A stretch of DNA of 64,000 nucleotides from the NCBI RefSeq assembly GCF_029436685.1, contig NZ_JAROCY010000008.1, positions 1 to 64,000 of the forward strand, given 5' to 3'. Made by a program: the position numbers and the translations under genes. The stretch is from Novosphingobium cyanobacteriorum (GTDB lineage: Bacteria; Pseudomonadota; Alphaproteobacteria; Sphingomonadales; Sphingomonadaceae). Positions 9,301-16,730 of the stretch are shown one piece after another; within the stretch, counting starts at the first letter, position 1, and each line of letters begins with the position of its first letter. The notes below the pieces were generated by a model, which was not told the origin of the DNA, ran no database searches, and saw only the letters and a program-made list of their open reading frames with translations.

Positions 9301-9438
9301 GTCTTCCGCCTCCGCGGAAGGCTTGCGGCACCGGCCCACTCCCCCGCCCGGCCACCCACGAGAGTACCCTGAATGGGTGGCCGGGCGGGGGAGTGGGCCG
9401 GTGCCGCAAAGGAAAGCCCGGATGGGCTTTCCGCACCC
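9301..9438. repeat. Family A three-hairpin repeat, copy 1
   Basis: A long perfect inverted repeat: 36-nt arms at 9323-9358 and 9374-9409 around a 15-nt loop. A smaller hairpin lies on each side (CTTCCGCC/GCGGAAG on the left, GGAAAGCCC/GGGCTTTCC on the right). It sits between the convergent LON-domain gene and marC and could end transcription from both sides. The same architecture recurs near 46.5, 47.5 and 51.1 kb, with a decayed copy at 41.7 kb. Confidence 0.88.
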
Positions 9439-10059
9439 TCAAAACTGCGCCTTGATCCCATCGATCACGAACTGCGCGGCCAGCGCCGCCAGCAGCACGC
9501 CCAGCAGGCGGGTGATCACCGCCTCCACTTGCGATCCCAGCGCGCGGATGATCGGGCGGGCGGCGACGAGCGCGAGGAAGCTCAGCAGCATCACCACCGC
9601 CAGCGCGGAGAGGATCACCAGCGTCTCGGTGGTGCCGTGCGCCCGCGCGGTCAGCAGCATCACCGATGCGATGGAGCCGGGGCCCGCCAGCATCGGCATG
9701 GCCATGGGGAACACCGAAACGTCCTCCACATGCGGCTGCGCGCTGCGCACCTTCTCGGCGCGTTCCTCGCGGCGCTCGGTGCGCTTTTCGAACACCATGT
9801 CCAGCGCGATCAGGAACAGCATGATCCCGCCGGCGATGCGGAAGGCGTCCAGCTCGATATGCAGCGCGCCCAGCAGGTCTTCGCCGAACAAGGCGAACAC
9901 CAGCAGGATGCCCGTGGCGATCAGGCAGGCGCGCATGGCCATGCTGAACGCCTGCTTCGCGCTGGCATGGGCGGTCAGCCCGGCATAGATCGGCGCGCAG
10001 CCCGGCGGGTCGATCACCACGAACAGCGTGACGAAGGCGGAAAGGAACAGTTCCAGCAT
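9439..10059 (-). CDS. MarC family integral membrane protein
   Basis: 206 aa with about six transmembrane segments. It begins with FLSAFVTLFVVIDPPGCAPI, the characteristic MarC/UPF0056 opening with a conserved Asp-Pro pair in the first helix; the second half repeats the pattern (MAMPMLAGPGSIASVMLL). Inner-membrane protein of unknown function; the old link to multiple antibiotic resistance has not held up. It starts 4 nt after the stop of the secreted protein gene upstream, so they are probably co-transcribed. Confidence 0.9.
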   Translation of the reverse strand: MLELFLSAFVTLFVVIDPPGCAPIYAGLTAHASAKQAFSMAMRACLIATGILLVFALFGEDLLGALHIELDAFRIAGGIMLFLIALDMVFEKRTERREERAEKVRSAQPHVEDVSVFPMAMPMLAGPGSIASVMLLTARAHGTTETLVILSALAVVMLLSFLALVAARPIIRALGSQVEAVITRLLGVLLAALAAQFVIDGIKAQF

Positions 10060-10063
10060 CGCC

Positions 10064-10813
10064 TCAGCCCGCCTTCGCGGTCAGGTGCAGCACTTCGCCC
10101 ATGGCCCCGTCCTTCCACATCCACACCGTCCACACGCGGCTGCCATCGCCCTGCACGGTCGATCGCCAGGCCAGCGATCCATCGTTGGCCTGCCCGTCCT
10201 TGTTGTCCGCCTGCGGGGCGGAAACCGGCGGGATGGGGCCGGCCAGCGGGCGCATCGGCGGCGGGCCCTTCTGCGGCCTGGGCGGAGTCGGTCCTTCGCC
10301 TTCGGGTCGGCGCGGGCGGGCCGGGCAGTCGGCCACCTTGCCTTCCAGCCAGTCCGCCGCGGGCAGGGGGCTGGCAAGGTCCGCGCCCTGGTCCAGCACC
10401 CACTTGTACTGGCCCTTCCTGTCGCGCTTCCACACCGTGGAGAACCAGCCGCTTTCACCACCGGGCGCCTGGTACGCGCCATAGGTCACGCCCGCGCTGC
10501 CATCGCACGATACCCAGGCCTTCTGCGCCTGCCACTGCACCGCCTGCGGCGGGTTGGCGCGCTTCTTCAGCCAGGGCCGGGCCAAGGTGCGCTGCGGCAC
10601 GAACATCTCGGCCTCGTCATCGGCGGTGGCGTCGAAGGCGGTCCACTGCCCCTTTTCCTGCGCCAGCCGCGCAAAGGCCAGCTCCGCCGCCACCAGCGCG
10701 CTGGGATTGCCCACCGGGGTCATCGCACGCGGATCACCGCCCGCCCGCTGGGCGAAGGCGGGGGCGGCAAGCATGAGGGAAAGGGAAACGACGGCAAGGA
10801 AAGGGCGCTTCAT
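10064..10813 (-). CDS. Secreted protein of unknown function (NTF2/DUF4440-like)
   Basis: 249 aa. The first 21 residues form a signal peptide (MKRPFLAVVSLSLMLAAPAFA, cut after AFA). The mature part starts with a helix rich in Ala and Glu (LVAAELAFARLAQEKGQW), as in SnoaL/DUF4440-type proteins, and contains a Pro-rich, low-complexity stretch around residues 165-200 (GPTPPRPQKGPPPMRP). No catalytic motif is recognisable. Periplasmic location is predicted. marC follows 4 nt later. Confidence 0.72.
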   Translation of the reverse strand: MKRPFLAVVSLSLMLAAPAFAQRAGGDPRAMTPVGNPSALVAAELAFARLAQEKGQWTAFDATADDEAEMFVPQRTLARPWLKKRANPPQAVQWQAQKAWVSCDGSAGVTYGAYQAPGGESGWFSTVWKRDRKGQYKWVLDQGADLASPLPAADWLEGKVADCPARPRRPEGEGPTPPRPQKGPPPMRPLAGPIPPVSAPQADNKDGQANDGSLAWRSTVQGDGSRVWTVWMWKDGAMGEVLHLTAKAG

Positions 10814-10846
10814 GCGGGCGAGCCTAGCCGAAGCGCCGCGCCGTGC

Positions 10847-10932
10847 CCACCCCCAGCCCCTCCCGCGTGCGGGAGGGGAGAAGGAAGCGCTGCAAAGTCC
10901 CCCTCCCGCTTGCGGGAGGGGTTAGGGGTGGG
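10847..10932. repeat. Inverted repeat with two nested GC hairpins
   Basis: Arms of about 21 nt (CCCACCCCCAGCCCC at 10847 against GGGGTTAGGGGTGGG ending at 10932) enclose two near-perfect hairpins at 10857-10878 and 10900-10921 (CCCCTCCCGC pairing with GCGGGAGGGG). It lies between folD and the downstream secreted-protein gene, both on the minus strand, and probably ends the folD transcript. A half copy of the same sequence type occurs at 48216-48250. Confidence 0.75.
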
Positions 10933-10955
10933 CAATCCCCCCCCGCCCCGCGACC

Positions 10956-11849
10956 TCAGATCGCGTCCGCCGGCAGGTCCAGCCCTTCGTTGCGGAACGC
11001 GGCCACCAGCGCATTGCGCAGCAGCACCGCAATCGTCATCGGCCCCACGCCGCCCGGCACCGGCGTGATCGCACCGGCCACTTCGGCCACGCCGGCATAG
11101 TCCACGTCGCCCACCAGCTTCGTCTTGCCTTCCTCGGCCGCTGGCACGCGGTTGATGCCCACGTCGATCACCGTTGCGCCTGGCTTGATCCAGTCGGCCT
11201 TGACCATCTCGGGCCGGCCCACCGCCGCCACCACGATGTCGGCGCGCTTCACCACGTCGGCCAGGTTCTTCGTGCGGCTGTGCGCCACCGTCACGGTGCA
11301 GCTTTCCGCGATCAGCAGCTGCGCCATCGGCTTGCCAACGATGTTCGACCGGCCGATCACCACCGCGTCCAGCCCGGAAAGATCGCCCAGCCTGTCCTTC
11401 AGCAGCATCAGGCAGCCCAGCGGCGTACAGGGCACGAAGCCCGGCTGGCCCACGGCAAGGCGGCCGGCGTTGGTCACGTGGAACCCGTCCACGTCCTTGT
11501 CCGGGCTGATCGTGGCGATCACCTTCTGCTCGTCCATGTGCCGGGGCAACGGCAGCTGCACCAGGATGCCGTCGACGGCGGGATCGGCGTTCAGCTTTTC
11601 CACCACGGCCAGCAGGTCGGCCTCGGCGGTGTCGGCCGGCAGCTTGTGTTCAAAGCTGTTCATGCCCGCTTCCAGCGTGCTCTTGCCCTTTGACCGCACA
11701 TAGACCTGGCTGGCCGGGTCCTCGCCCACCAGCACCACGGCCAGCCCCGCCTTGCGGCCGGCCTTGGCCTCGAACGAAGCGGCCAGTTCTCCCACCTTCG
11801 CCCGCAGGTTCGCGGCAAAGGCCTTTCCATCGATGATCGCGGCAGTCAT
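10956..11849 (-). CDS. folD: Bifunctional methylenetetrahydrofolate dehydrogenase / methenyltetrahydrofolate cyclohydrolase
   Basis: 297 aa, full length. It interconverts 5,10-methylene-, 5,10-methenyl- and 10-formyl-tetrahydrofolate using NADP. Motifs visible: [14 protein letters not shown] with the catalytic Lys near residue 56, [10 protein letters not shown], the nucleotide-binding [17 protein letters not shown], and [17 protein letters not shown] near the C-terminus. Cytoplasmic one-carbon metabolism. YggT lies immediately upstream on the same strand, 25 bp away, so the two probably share a transcript. Confidence 0.96.
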   Translation of the reverse strand: MTAAIIDGKAFAANLRAKVGELAASFEAKAGRKAGLAVVLVGEDPASQVYVRSKGKSTLEAGMNSFEHKLPADTAEADLLAVVEKLNADPAVDGILVQLPLPRHMDEQKVIATISPDKDVDGFHVTNAGRLAVGQPGFVPCTPLGCLMLLKDRLGDLSGLDAVVIGRSNIVGKPMAQLLIAESCTVTVAHSRTKNLADVVKRADIVVAAVGRPEMVKADWIKPGATVIDVGINRVPAAEEGKTKLVGDVDYAGVAEVAGAITPVPGGVGPMTIAVLLRNALVAAFRNEGLDLPADAI

Positions 11850-11874
11850 GTCGGCACTTCCGTTATGATTGTGG

Positions 11875-12174
11875 TCAGATCGACGTGGCCATCGAAGCGA
11901 GGAAGAACAGCACCTGCACCAGGATGCGCAGGCCGAAGATCAGGATCATCGGCGAAAAATCGATGCCCCCGGTGTTCGGCATGACCCGGCGTATCGGGTT
12001 GAGCATGGGATCGAGAATGGCGCCCAGCGCGGTCCACACGGCGGAAACCGCCTTGTTGTGCAGGTTCACCACGTTGAAGACGATCAGCAGGCTCAGCACG
12101 AACTGCACGATCACCACCATCACGACGATGTCGATCAGCTGCGATATGGCCGAGATCAGCGTGAACAACAGCAT
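11875..12174 (-). CDS. YggT family membrane protein
   Basis: 99 aa from the ATG preceded by AAGGGA; the longer upstream frame has no such site. Two hydrophobic blocks (residues about 5-35 and 73-95) with the YggT signature [21 protein letters not shown] between them. Small inner-membrane protein linked in other bacteria to osmotic or cell-envelope functions and often near proC/yggS; the exact role is unknown. Its upstream region carries a near-palindrome and a phased motif array listed separately. Confidence 0.88.
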   Translation of the reverse strand: MLLFTLISAISQLIDIVVMVVIVQFVLSLLIVFNVVNLHNKAVSAVWTALGAILDPMLNPIRRVMPNTGGIDFSPMILIFGLRILVQVLFFLASMATSI

Positions 12175-12274
12175 TTCGCGTTCCCTTGTCAGATAGGAGT
12201 GCACGCTCCTAGCCGACCCTCTCCCGAAGCCACAAGGGCTCCCTCGCCGCGATGGCTGCGGCGTGGGCCAATTC

Positions 12275-12291
12275 TGTATGTGTTGCATACA
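12275..12291. promoter_or_regulatory. Inverted repeat TGTATG-N5-CATACA upstream of yggT
   Basis: Six-bp arms with a 5-bp spacer, about 100 bp upstream of the yggT start. On the minus strand a plausible promoter overlaps it (TTGCAA, 17 bp, TACAGA), so the repeat could be an operator. The regulator is not known. Confidence 0.4.
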
Positions 12292-12316
12292 AATTTTGCA
12301 AGCGCGCAATGCGTGT

Positions 12317-12383
12317 TTCAACCCGGTTCAAAGGGGTTCAACGCCCTCTCAACCGGTTTCAGCCCCTCCTCAGTCGTTTTCAA
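12317..12383. promoter_or_regulatory. Helically phased array of seven YTCAR pentamers
   Basis: TTCAA, TTCAA, TTCAA, CTCAA, TTCAG, CTCAG and TTCAA begin at 12317, 12327, 12337, 12348, 12358, 12369 and 12379. Spacings are 10, 10, 11, 10, 11 and 10 bp, an average of 10.3 and so one per helical turn. It lies 143-209 bp upstream of yggT and just past the end of the lipoprotein gene. Possible cooperative protein-binding or intrinsically curved DNA; function unknown. Confidence 0.5.
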
Positions 12384-12394
12384 CTTACGCGAAA

Positions 12395-12928
12395 TCAGGG
12401 CGCGATCGTGCTGCTTTCGATGTGCCAGCGCAGCTGCTCTTCGGTGGCGCCGGGCACGTCGTTCACCCGCCGCAGCACCACGTCGCCCCGCACCGTGCGC
12501 GGCCCGTCGATGATCCGCACCGGCGCGGTGTAGTACGATGATCCCGCCGCGCCTTCCTGCTCGCCGGGATAGACCGTCACCTTGGGGTCCAGCAGGCTGG
12601 CCCACTTCGCCGCGAAATCCTGTGTCGAAAGGCCGCTCTTCTCGCCCTTTTCACCCCAGAAGGCGCGCACTGTGGCCCAATCGCGCATCTGCACCGCCTT
12701 GGCCCAGTCCTTCATCACTTCGGCAGGATCGCGCGATTGCGAAGGCTGGCCCGGCGTGGCGATCTCGGCCGTCGGCGTGGCCGAAGGGGCGGGCGCGGCG
12801 GTCGCCACCACGGGCGCCGGTTCAGCCACGGCCGAGGCGGTCGGTGCCGGTTCCGGCGCGCGGTCGCATCCGGCAAGATTGATGGCGAGCGCGGATGCGC
12901 AGGCGGCGGAAAGGCAGGCGCGGATCAT
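12395..12928 (-). CDS. Putative lipoprotein of unknown function
   Basis: 177 aa. The N-terminus MIRACLSAACASALAINLAGC is a lipoprotein signal with lipobox LAGC at residues 18-21, followed by a long Ala/Pro linker (residues 22-65) and a folded C-terminal part that includes VMKDWAKAVQMRDWATVRAFWG. A larger open frame upstream in the same phase is only the shadow of argB. Predicted to be anchored in the cell envelope. No family assigned. It lies downstream of argB on the same strand with a 47-bp gap. Confidence 0.75.
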   Translation of the reverse strand: MIRACLSAACASALAINLAGCDRAPEPAPTASAVAEPAPVVATAAPAPSATPTAEIATPGQPSQSRDPAEVMKDWAKAVQMRDWATVRAFWGEKGEKSGLSTQDFAAKWASLLDPKVTVYPGEQEGAAGSSYYTAPVRIIDGPRTVRGDVVLRRVNDVPGATEEQLRWHIESSTIAP

Positions 12929-12975
12929 GCGCGCCAGACTCGCCGGGACGCGCGAAGTTCCCGGCGCCAGCCCGA

Positions 12976-13896
12976 TCACGCCCGGATCAGCGTGCCCGCG
13001 CCGCGCGCGGTGAAGATTTCCAGCAGCATGGCGTGGGGCACCCGGCCATCCAGAACCACCGCCGCCTCGCAGCCTGCCTCCACCGCATGGACGCAGGTTT
13101 CCAGCTTGGGAATCATGCCGCCCTGGATCGTGCCGTCCTCGGCCAGCCGCGCGATGTCGGCAGGGCGCAGGTCGGTCAGCAGCTGCTTGTCCTTGTCCAG
13201 CACGCCCGGCACGTCGGTCAGCAGGAACAGCCGCGCCGCGCCCAGCGCTGCCGCAATCGATCCGGCCATGGTGTCGGCATTGATGTTGTAGGTTTCGCCA
13301 TCCTTGCCCACGCCGATCGGCGCGATCACCGGGATCATCCCGGCGGCGCACACGGTGTCGATCACGCTGGTATCGATCTTCTCGGGCTCGCCCACGAAGC
13401 CCAGGTCCACCACCAGCGGCTCGCCATCGTCCTCGATCGCCTTGGGCGCCTTTGACTGTACCTTGCGGGCAAGGACCATGCCGCCGTCCTTGCCGGAAAT
13501 GCCGATGGCCTTGCCCCCGGCACGGCTGATCCAGCTGACCAGTTCCTTGTTGATCGCGCCGGCCAGCACCATCTCGGCGACCTCGGCGGTCTGCTTGTCG
13601 GTCACGCGCAGGCCGTTGACGAAGTGCGATTCGATGCCCAGCGCCTTCAGCATGCGGCCGATCTGCGGCCCGCCGCCGTGTACCACCACCGGGTTGATCC
13701 CCACCGCCTTCAGCAGCACGATATCCTGTGCAAAGTCGTGCGCCAGCTCGGGATCGCCCATGGCGTGGCCGCCATACTTCACCACGAAGGTGCGCCCGGC
13801 ATAGCGCTGCAGATAGGGCAGCGCCTCGATCAGGGTCTCGGCCTTGTCCAGCATCGACTGGCGATAGGCGGCGTAAGGGTCGGCAGGCGTGGTCAT
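12976..13896 (-). CDS. argB: Acetylglutamate kinase
   Basis: 306 aa. It phosphorylates N-acetyl-L-glutamate, the second step of arginine synthesis. Motifs: [10 protein letters not shown] at 37-46 (phosphate-binding Lys and Gly-Gly), [10 protein letters not shown] near 71-80, and the nucleotide-binding region around [16 protein letters not shown]. The ATG at 13896 is taken as the start; a far longer frame upstream runs through the divergent transporter and is spurious. Cytoplasmic. Divergent from the nucleoside transporter across 120 bp. Confidence 0.95.
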   Translation of the reverse strand: MTTPADPYAAYRQSMLDKAETLIEALPYLQRYAGRTFVVKYGGHAMGDPELAHDFAQDIVLLKAVGINPVVVHGGGPQIGRMLKALGIESHFVNGLRVTDKQTAEVAEMVLAGAINKELVSWISRAGGKAIGISGKDGGMVLARKVQSKAPKAIEDDGEPLVVDLGFVGEPEKIDTSVIDTVCAAGMIPVIAPIGVGKDGETYNINADTMAGSIAAALGAARLFLLTDVPGVLDKDKQLLTDLRPADIARLAEDGTIQGGMIPKLETCVHAVEAGCEAAVVLDGRVPHAMLLEIFTARGAGTLIRA

Positions 13897-14016
13897 GGCG
13901 CGCGCCCTTACGCCTTTGGCCGGAAAAATGAAGCGGATTCGTGATGGGGCAAGGGCGTTGACCGCGCGGATTGCGCGCGCCAGACCATGCCGGACGGGCG
14001 CTGAAGGGGGACTGCA

Positions 14017-15240
14017 ATGCACTTGGCGATGAGCCTGGCCGCGATGGCGCTGATCGTGCTCGCCGCGCTGGCGCTCTCCACAAATCGCCGCGCCATTCGG
14101 CTGCGCGTGGTCGCACCGGCCTTTGCGCTGCAGGCGGGGCTGGCCGTGCTGGTGCTCCATGTCCCCGCCGGAAACCGCGCGCTGCAGGGCGCGGCCCATG
14201 CGGTGGAGGCGCTGCTCGGCTTCGCCCGCGCCGGGGTGGCCTTCGCCTTCGGCCCTCTCGCCAAGCCCGAGATCGGCGGCAACAGCTTCGTCATTTCGGC
14301 CCTGCCCACCATCGTGTTCTTCGCCGCGCTGATCTCGGTGCTCTATCACATCGGGCTGATGCCGCTGGCAATCCGCTGGATCGGCGGCGCGCTGGAACGG
14401 ATCACCGGGATCAGCCGGGTGGAGGCGCTGTGCGCCGCCAGCAACATCTTCGTCGGCCAGAGCGAATCGCCCTTGGTGATCCGCCCCTATCTCGCCGGCC
14501 TCGCCCCGTCGCAGCTGTTCTGCGTGATGAGCGTGGGCATGGCGGGCGTGGCCGGCACGATCCTCGCCGCCTATGCCGCCATGGGCATCCGGGTGGATTA
14601 CCTCGTCGCCGCCGCGTTCATGTCTGCGCCCGGCGGCGTGCTTATGGCCAAGCTGATCATGCCCGATCCCCCCGGCATGGCGTTGCAGGGCGAAGTTGAA
14701 CTCGCCGCGCCCGATGAAGGCGAACGCCCCGCCAACCTGATCATGGCCGCAGCCATGGGCGCGCAGACGGGGGTGAAGCTGGCGGTGGCGGTCGGCGGCA
14801 TGGTCATGGCCTTCGTCGCGCTGGTGGCGCTGGCCAATGGCCTGCTCGGCTGGATCGGCGGTCTGGCCGGCCATCCCGGCCTCTCGTTCGAAGGAATCCT
14901 TGGCCCCGTCTTCGCACCCCTCTTCCTCCTGCTCGGCGCGCCTGACTGGGCCGAGGCCCTGCGCGCGGGCGGCCTGTTCGGCTCCAAGATCGTGCTCAAC
15001 GAATTCGTGGCTTTCATCGATCTGGGGCAGGCAAAGGACCTTTCCGCCCGCACCGTGGCCATCGTCACCTTCGCCCTGTGCGGCTTCGCCAACTTCTGCT
15101 CGATCGCCATACAGATGGCGGTGACGGGCAGCCTCGCCCCCAACCAGCGCCCGATGATCGCGAAACTGGGCCTGCGCGCACTTGCGGCGGGCGCGCTGAG
15201 CAACTTGATGAGCGCGGCACTGGCGGGCATGTTTGTCTGA
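14017..15240 (+). CDS. Concentrative nucleoside transporter (CNT/NupC family)
   Basis: 407 aa, close to the family norm, with about ten membrane segments. CNT signatures: [18 protein letters not shown] in the middle of the chain (the Gln/Ser/Glu nucleoside-site loop) and [15 protein letters not shown] later (the second loop). It imports nucleosides with protons or sodium ions across the inner membrane. The start ATG follows GGGGGA. It is convergent with the nucleosidase gene, which fits nucleoside salvage, but a DUF559 cassette now lies between them. Confidence 0.92.
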   Translation: MHLAMSLAAMALIVLAALALSTNRRAIRLRVVAPAFALQAGLAVLVLHVPAGNRALQGAAHAVEALLGFARAGVAFAFGPLAKPEIGGNSFVISALPTIVFFAALISVLYHIGLMPLAIRWIGGALERITGISRVEALCAASNIFVGQSESPLVIRPYLAGLAPSQLFCVMSVGMAGVAGTILAAYAAMGIRVDYLVAAAFMSAPGGVLMAKLIMPDPPGMALQGEVELAAPDEGERPANLIMAAAMGAQTGVKLAVAVGGMVMAFVALVALANGLLGWIGGLAGHPGLSFEGILGPVFAPLFLLLGAPDWAEALRAGGLFGSKIVLNEFVAFIDLGQAKDLSARTVAIVTFALCGFANFCSIAIQMAVTGSLAPNQRPMIAKLGLRALAAGALSNLMSAALAGMFV

Positions 15241-15287
15241 AGCAGATGCCCCTCCCCGGCGGGGAGGGGGGTAAGGCAGAGTGATAA

Positions 15288-15375
15288 CTACCCGTAATGC
15301 GCGGCGAGCATGTCCACCGCCTTGGCCAGCCTGCCGTCGAGTTGGTCGAGCAGGCGGTGCCAGTCATGCGCGCCG
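15288..15375 (-). pseudogene. Duplicated 3' fragment of the MTA/SAH nucleosidase gene
   Basis: 15291-15374 matches 16105-16188, the last codons of the intact nucleosidase gene, with about 8 differences in about 85 positions. On the minus strand it still encodes a tail like [19 protein letters not shown]...HYG and its own stop codon (TAG). The two copies bracket the DUF559 cassette on either side. Either insertion of the cassette duplicated this target, or one copy came with the cassette. Confidence 0.85.
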
Positions 15376-15408
15376 GGGGGCCTCTTTGTCACCCAGTAAC
15401 CCCATAAT

Positions 15409-15553
15409 CCTCCCCTGGAAGGGGAGGGGGACCGCCCGAAGGGTGGTGGAGGGGTATTGGGCAGGCGCGGTGGTTTCCGGCCGGGCGCAACGCCAACCGC
15501 TACCCCTCCGTCAGCCTGCGGCTGCCACCTCCCCTGCCAGGGGAGGATGGGGG
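15409..15553 (+). repeat. Family B repeat, left copy (R1)
   Basis: About 145 bp built as an inverted repeat. Each end is a small hairpin (CCTCCCCT-GGA-AGGGGAGG on the left, a CCTCCCCTGCCAGGGGAGG type on the right), followed inward by arms reaching GGAGGGGTA and TACCCCTCC. The direct copy R2 lies at 15953-16099, on the other side of the DUF559 gene. A third copy, inverted, lies at 38601-38742. Confidence 0.88.
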
Positions 15554-15589
15554 TTGGCATGGGATTGAACATGGCGCACGTTACGTTGC

Positions 15590-15985
15590 ATGCCTCATGG
15601 GCCGAAGAACACGCAGCACCGGGCGGCAGGACTGCGGCAGGCGATGTCCTTGCCCGAGGTGCTGCTGTGGCGACAGTTGCGGTTGCGGCCGGAAGGGCTG
15701 AAGTTCAGGCGGCAGCATCCGGCGGGGCGGTATGTGCTCGATATCTTCTGTGCCGAGGCGAAGCTGGCCATCGAGATCGAGGGGCATGCGCACAACACTG
15801 GGGATCGGCCCGAGCGTGACCGGGTGCGAACGCTGTGGCTGGAAAACCAGGGGATCAGGGTGCTGCGGATCGCGGCGATGCGGGTTCTGAAGGACCCCGT
15901 CGGGACAGCGGAAGCGATTGCGAAGTACGCGCTGCATGGCTGGCCCGGACATCCTCCCCTGCAAGGGGAGGGGGACCGCCCGTAG
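15590..15985 (+). CDS. DUF559 domain protein (very-short-patch-repair / PD-(D/E)XK-like endonuclease fold)
   Basis: 131 aa. DUF559 proteins resemble Vsr and restriction endonucleases. Conserved features here: LRQAMSLPEVLLWRQLR at the start of the fold, LKFRRQHPAGRYVLDIFC with the metal-binding Asp, the paired acids of LAIEIEG, the His-rich HAHNTGD, and WLENQGIRVLRI. Biochemical activity is unproven for most members. The last codons (HPPLQGEGDRP) are read from the left end of the R2 repeat, so the gene and the repeat are physically fused. No clear ribosome-binding site. Flanked by repeats R1 and R2 and by the duplicated nucleosidase fragment, which marks it as an inserted cassette. Confidence 0.85.
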   Translation: MPHGPKNTQHRAAGLRQAMSLPEVLLWRQLRLRPEGLKFRRQHPAGRYVLDIFCAEAKLAIEIEGHAHNTGDRPERDRVRTLWLENQGIRVLRIAAMRVLKDPVGTAEAIAKYALHGWPGHPPLQGEGDRP

Positions 15986-16099
15986 GGTGGTGGAGGGGTA
16001 TTGACCAAGCGCGGTGATATCCGGCGGGGCGCAGCGCCAAGCCGCTACCCCTCCGTCAGCGCTGCGCGCTGCCACCTCGCCTGCCAGGGGAGGATGGGG
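15953..16099 (+). repeat. Family B repeat, right copy (R2)
   Basis: Direct copy of R1 with the same order of parts: left hairpin, an arm containing GACCGCCCGTAGGGTGGTGG, GGAGGGGTA, a variable middle, TACCCCTCCGTCAG, and the right hairpin ending in AGGATGGGG. It overlaps the last codons of the DUF559 gene and stops 2 bp before the nucleosidase stop codon. Confidence 0.88.
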
Positions 16100-16101
16100 T
16101 T

Positions 16102-16722
16102 TCAGCCGTAATGCGCGGCGAGCATGTCCACCGCTTCGGCCAGCTTGCCGTCGAGGTGGTCAAGCAGGCGGCGCCAGTCGTGCGCGCCGGTCAGTTCGCC
16201 CGGCCCGTCGGACACGCCGCGCAGGCCCACCAGCGGCACGCCCACGTGGCGGCAGGCGCGGGCCACGGCATAGGTCTCCATGTCGGCCATGTCCGCCGCG
16301 ATGCCGTGCCAGGCATCGCCGCTCACCACGTTGCCGCCGGTGCTGAGCGTCACCGCGGGCAGGGCCAGTGGGGTTTCCAGCGGCAGCTCGTGCGGTTCGT
16401 CGAGGAACGGCACCAGCCCCTTGGGAAACCCTAAAGCCGATGCGTCGATATCGCGCCATGACACCGCGCTGATCTGGAACACTTCGCCCAGCGGGCACTT
16501 GCGCGAACCGGCCGAGCCGACCGAGACTACGAGGTCGGGCCGCTCGCCCCGCGCCTCCAGCCGGGCCAGCGCCATGCCGGTATGCAGCGCCGCTTCCACC
16601 GGCCCGACGCCGACCATCAGCGGCGTGAACCGCGCGCGCAGGTTTGCGCCGTATTCCGGCTCCGCCGCCATTACGAACAGCGCGCGCTTGCGGCCCAGCG
16701 GGGCGAGGGGAGGGATCTGCAT
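16102..16722 (-). CDS. 5'-methylthioadenosine/S-adenosylhomocysteine nucleosidase-like phosphorylase
   Basis: 206 aa of the PNP/UDP phosphorylase superfamily. Visible: SVGSAGS near residues 67-73, the purine/ribose-site segment ADMETYAVARACRHVGVP (about 146-163), and RGVSDG with the catalytic Asp near 172. It is slightly shorter than typical MTA/SAH nucleosidases (about 230 aa). It would split methylthioadenosine or adenosylhomocysteine into base and sugar in the cytoplasm. mutS ends 8 bp upstream on the same strand. Its 3' end is duplicated at 15288-15375. Confidence 0.83.
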   Translation of the reverse strand: MQIPPLAPLGRKRALFVMAAEPEYGANLRARFTPLMVGVGPVEAALHTGMALARLEARGERPDLVVSVGSAGSRKCPLGEVFQISAVSWRDIDASALGFPKGLVPFLDEPHELPLETPLALPAVTLSTGGNVVSGDAWHGIAADMADMETYAVARACRHVGVPLVGLRGVSDGPGELTGAHDWRRLLDHLDGKLAEAVDMLAAHYG

Positions 16723-16730
16723 TGCTGGTC

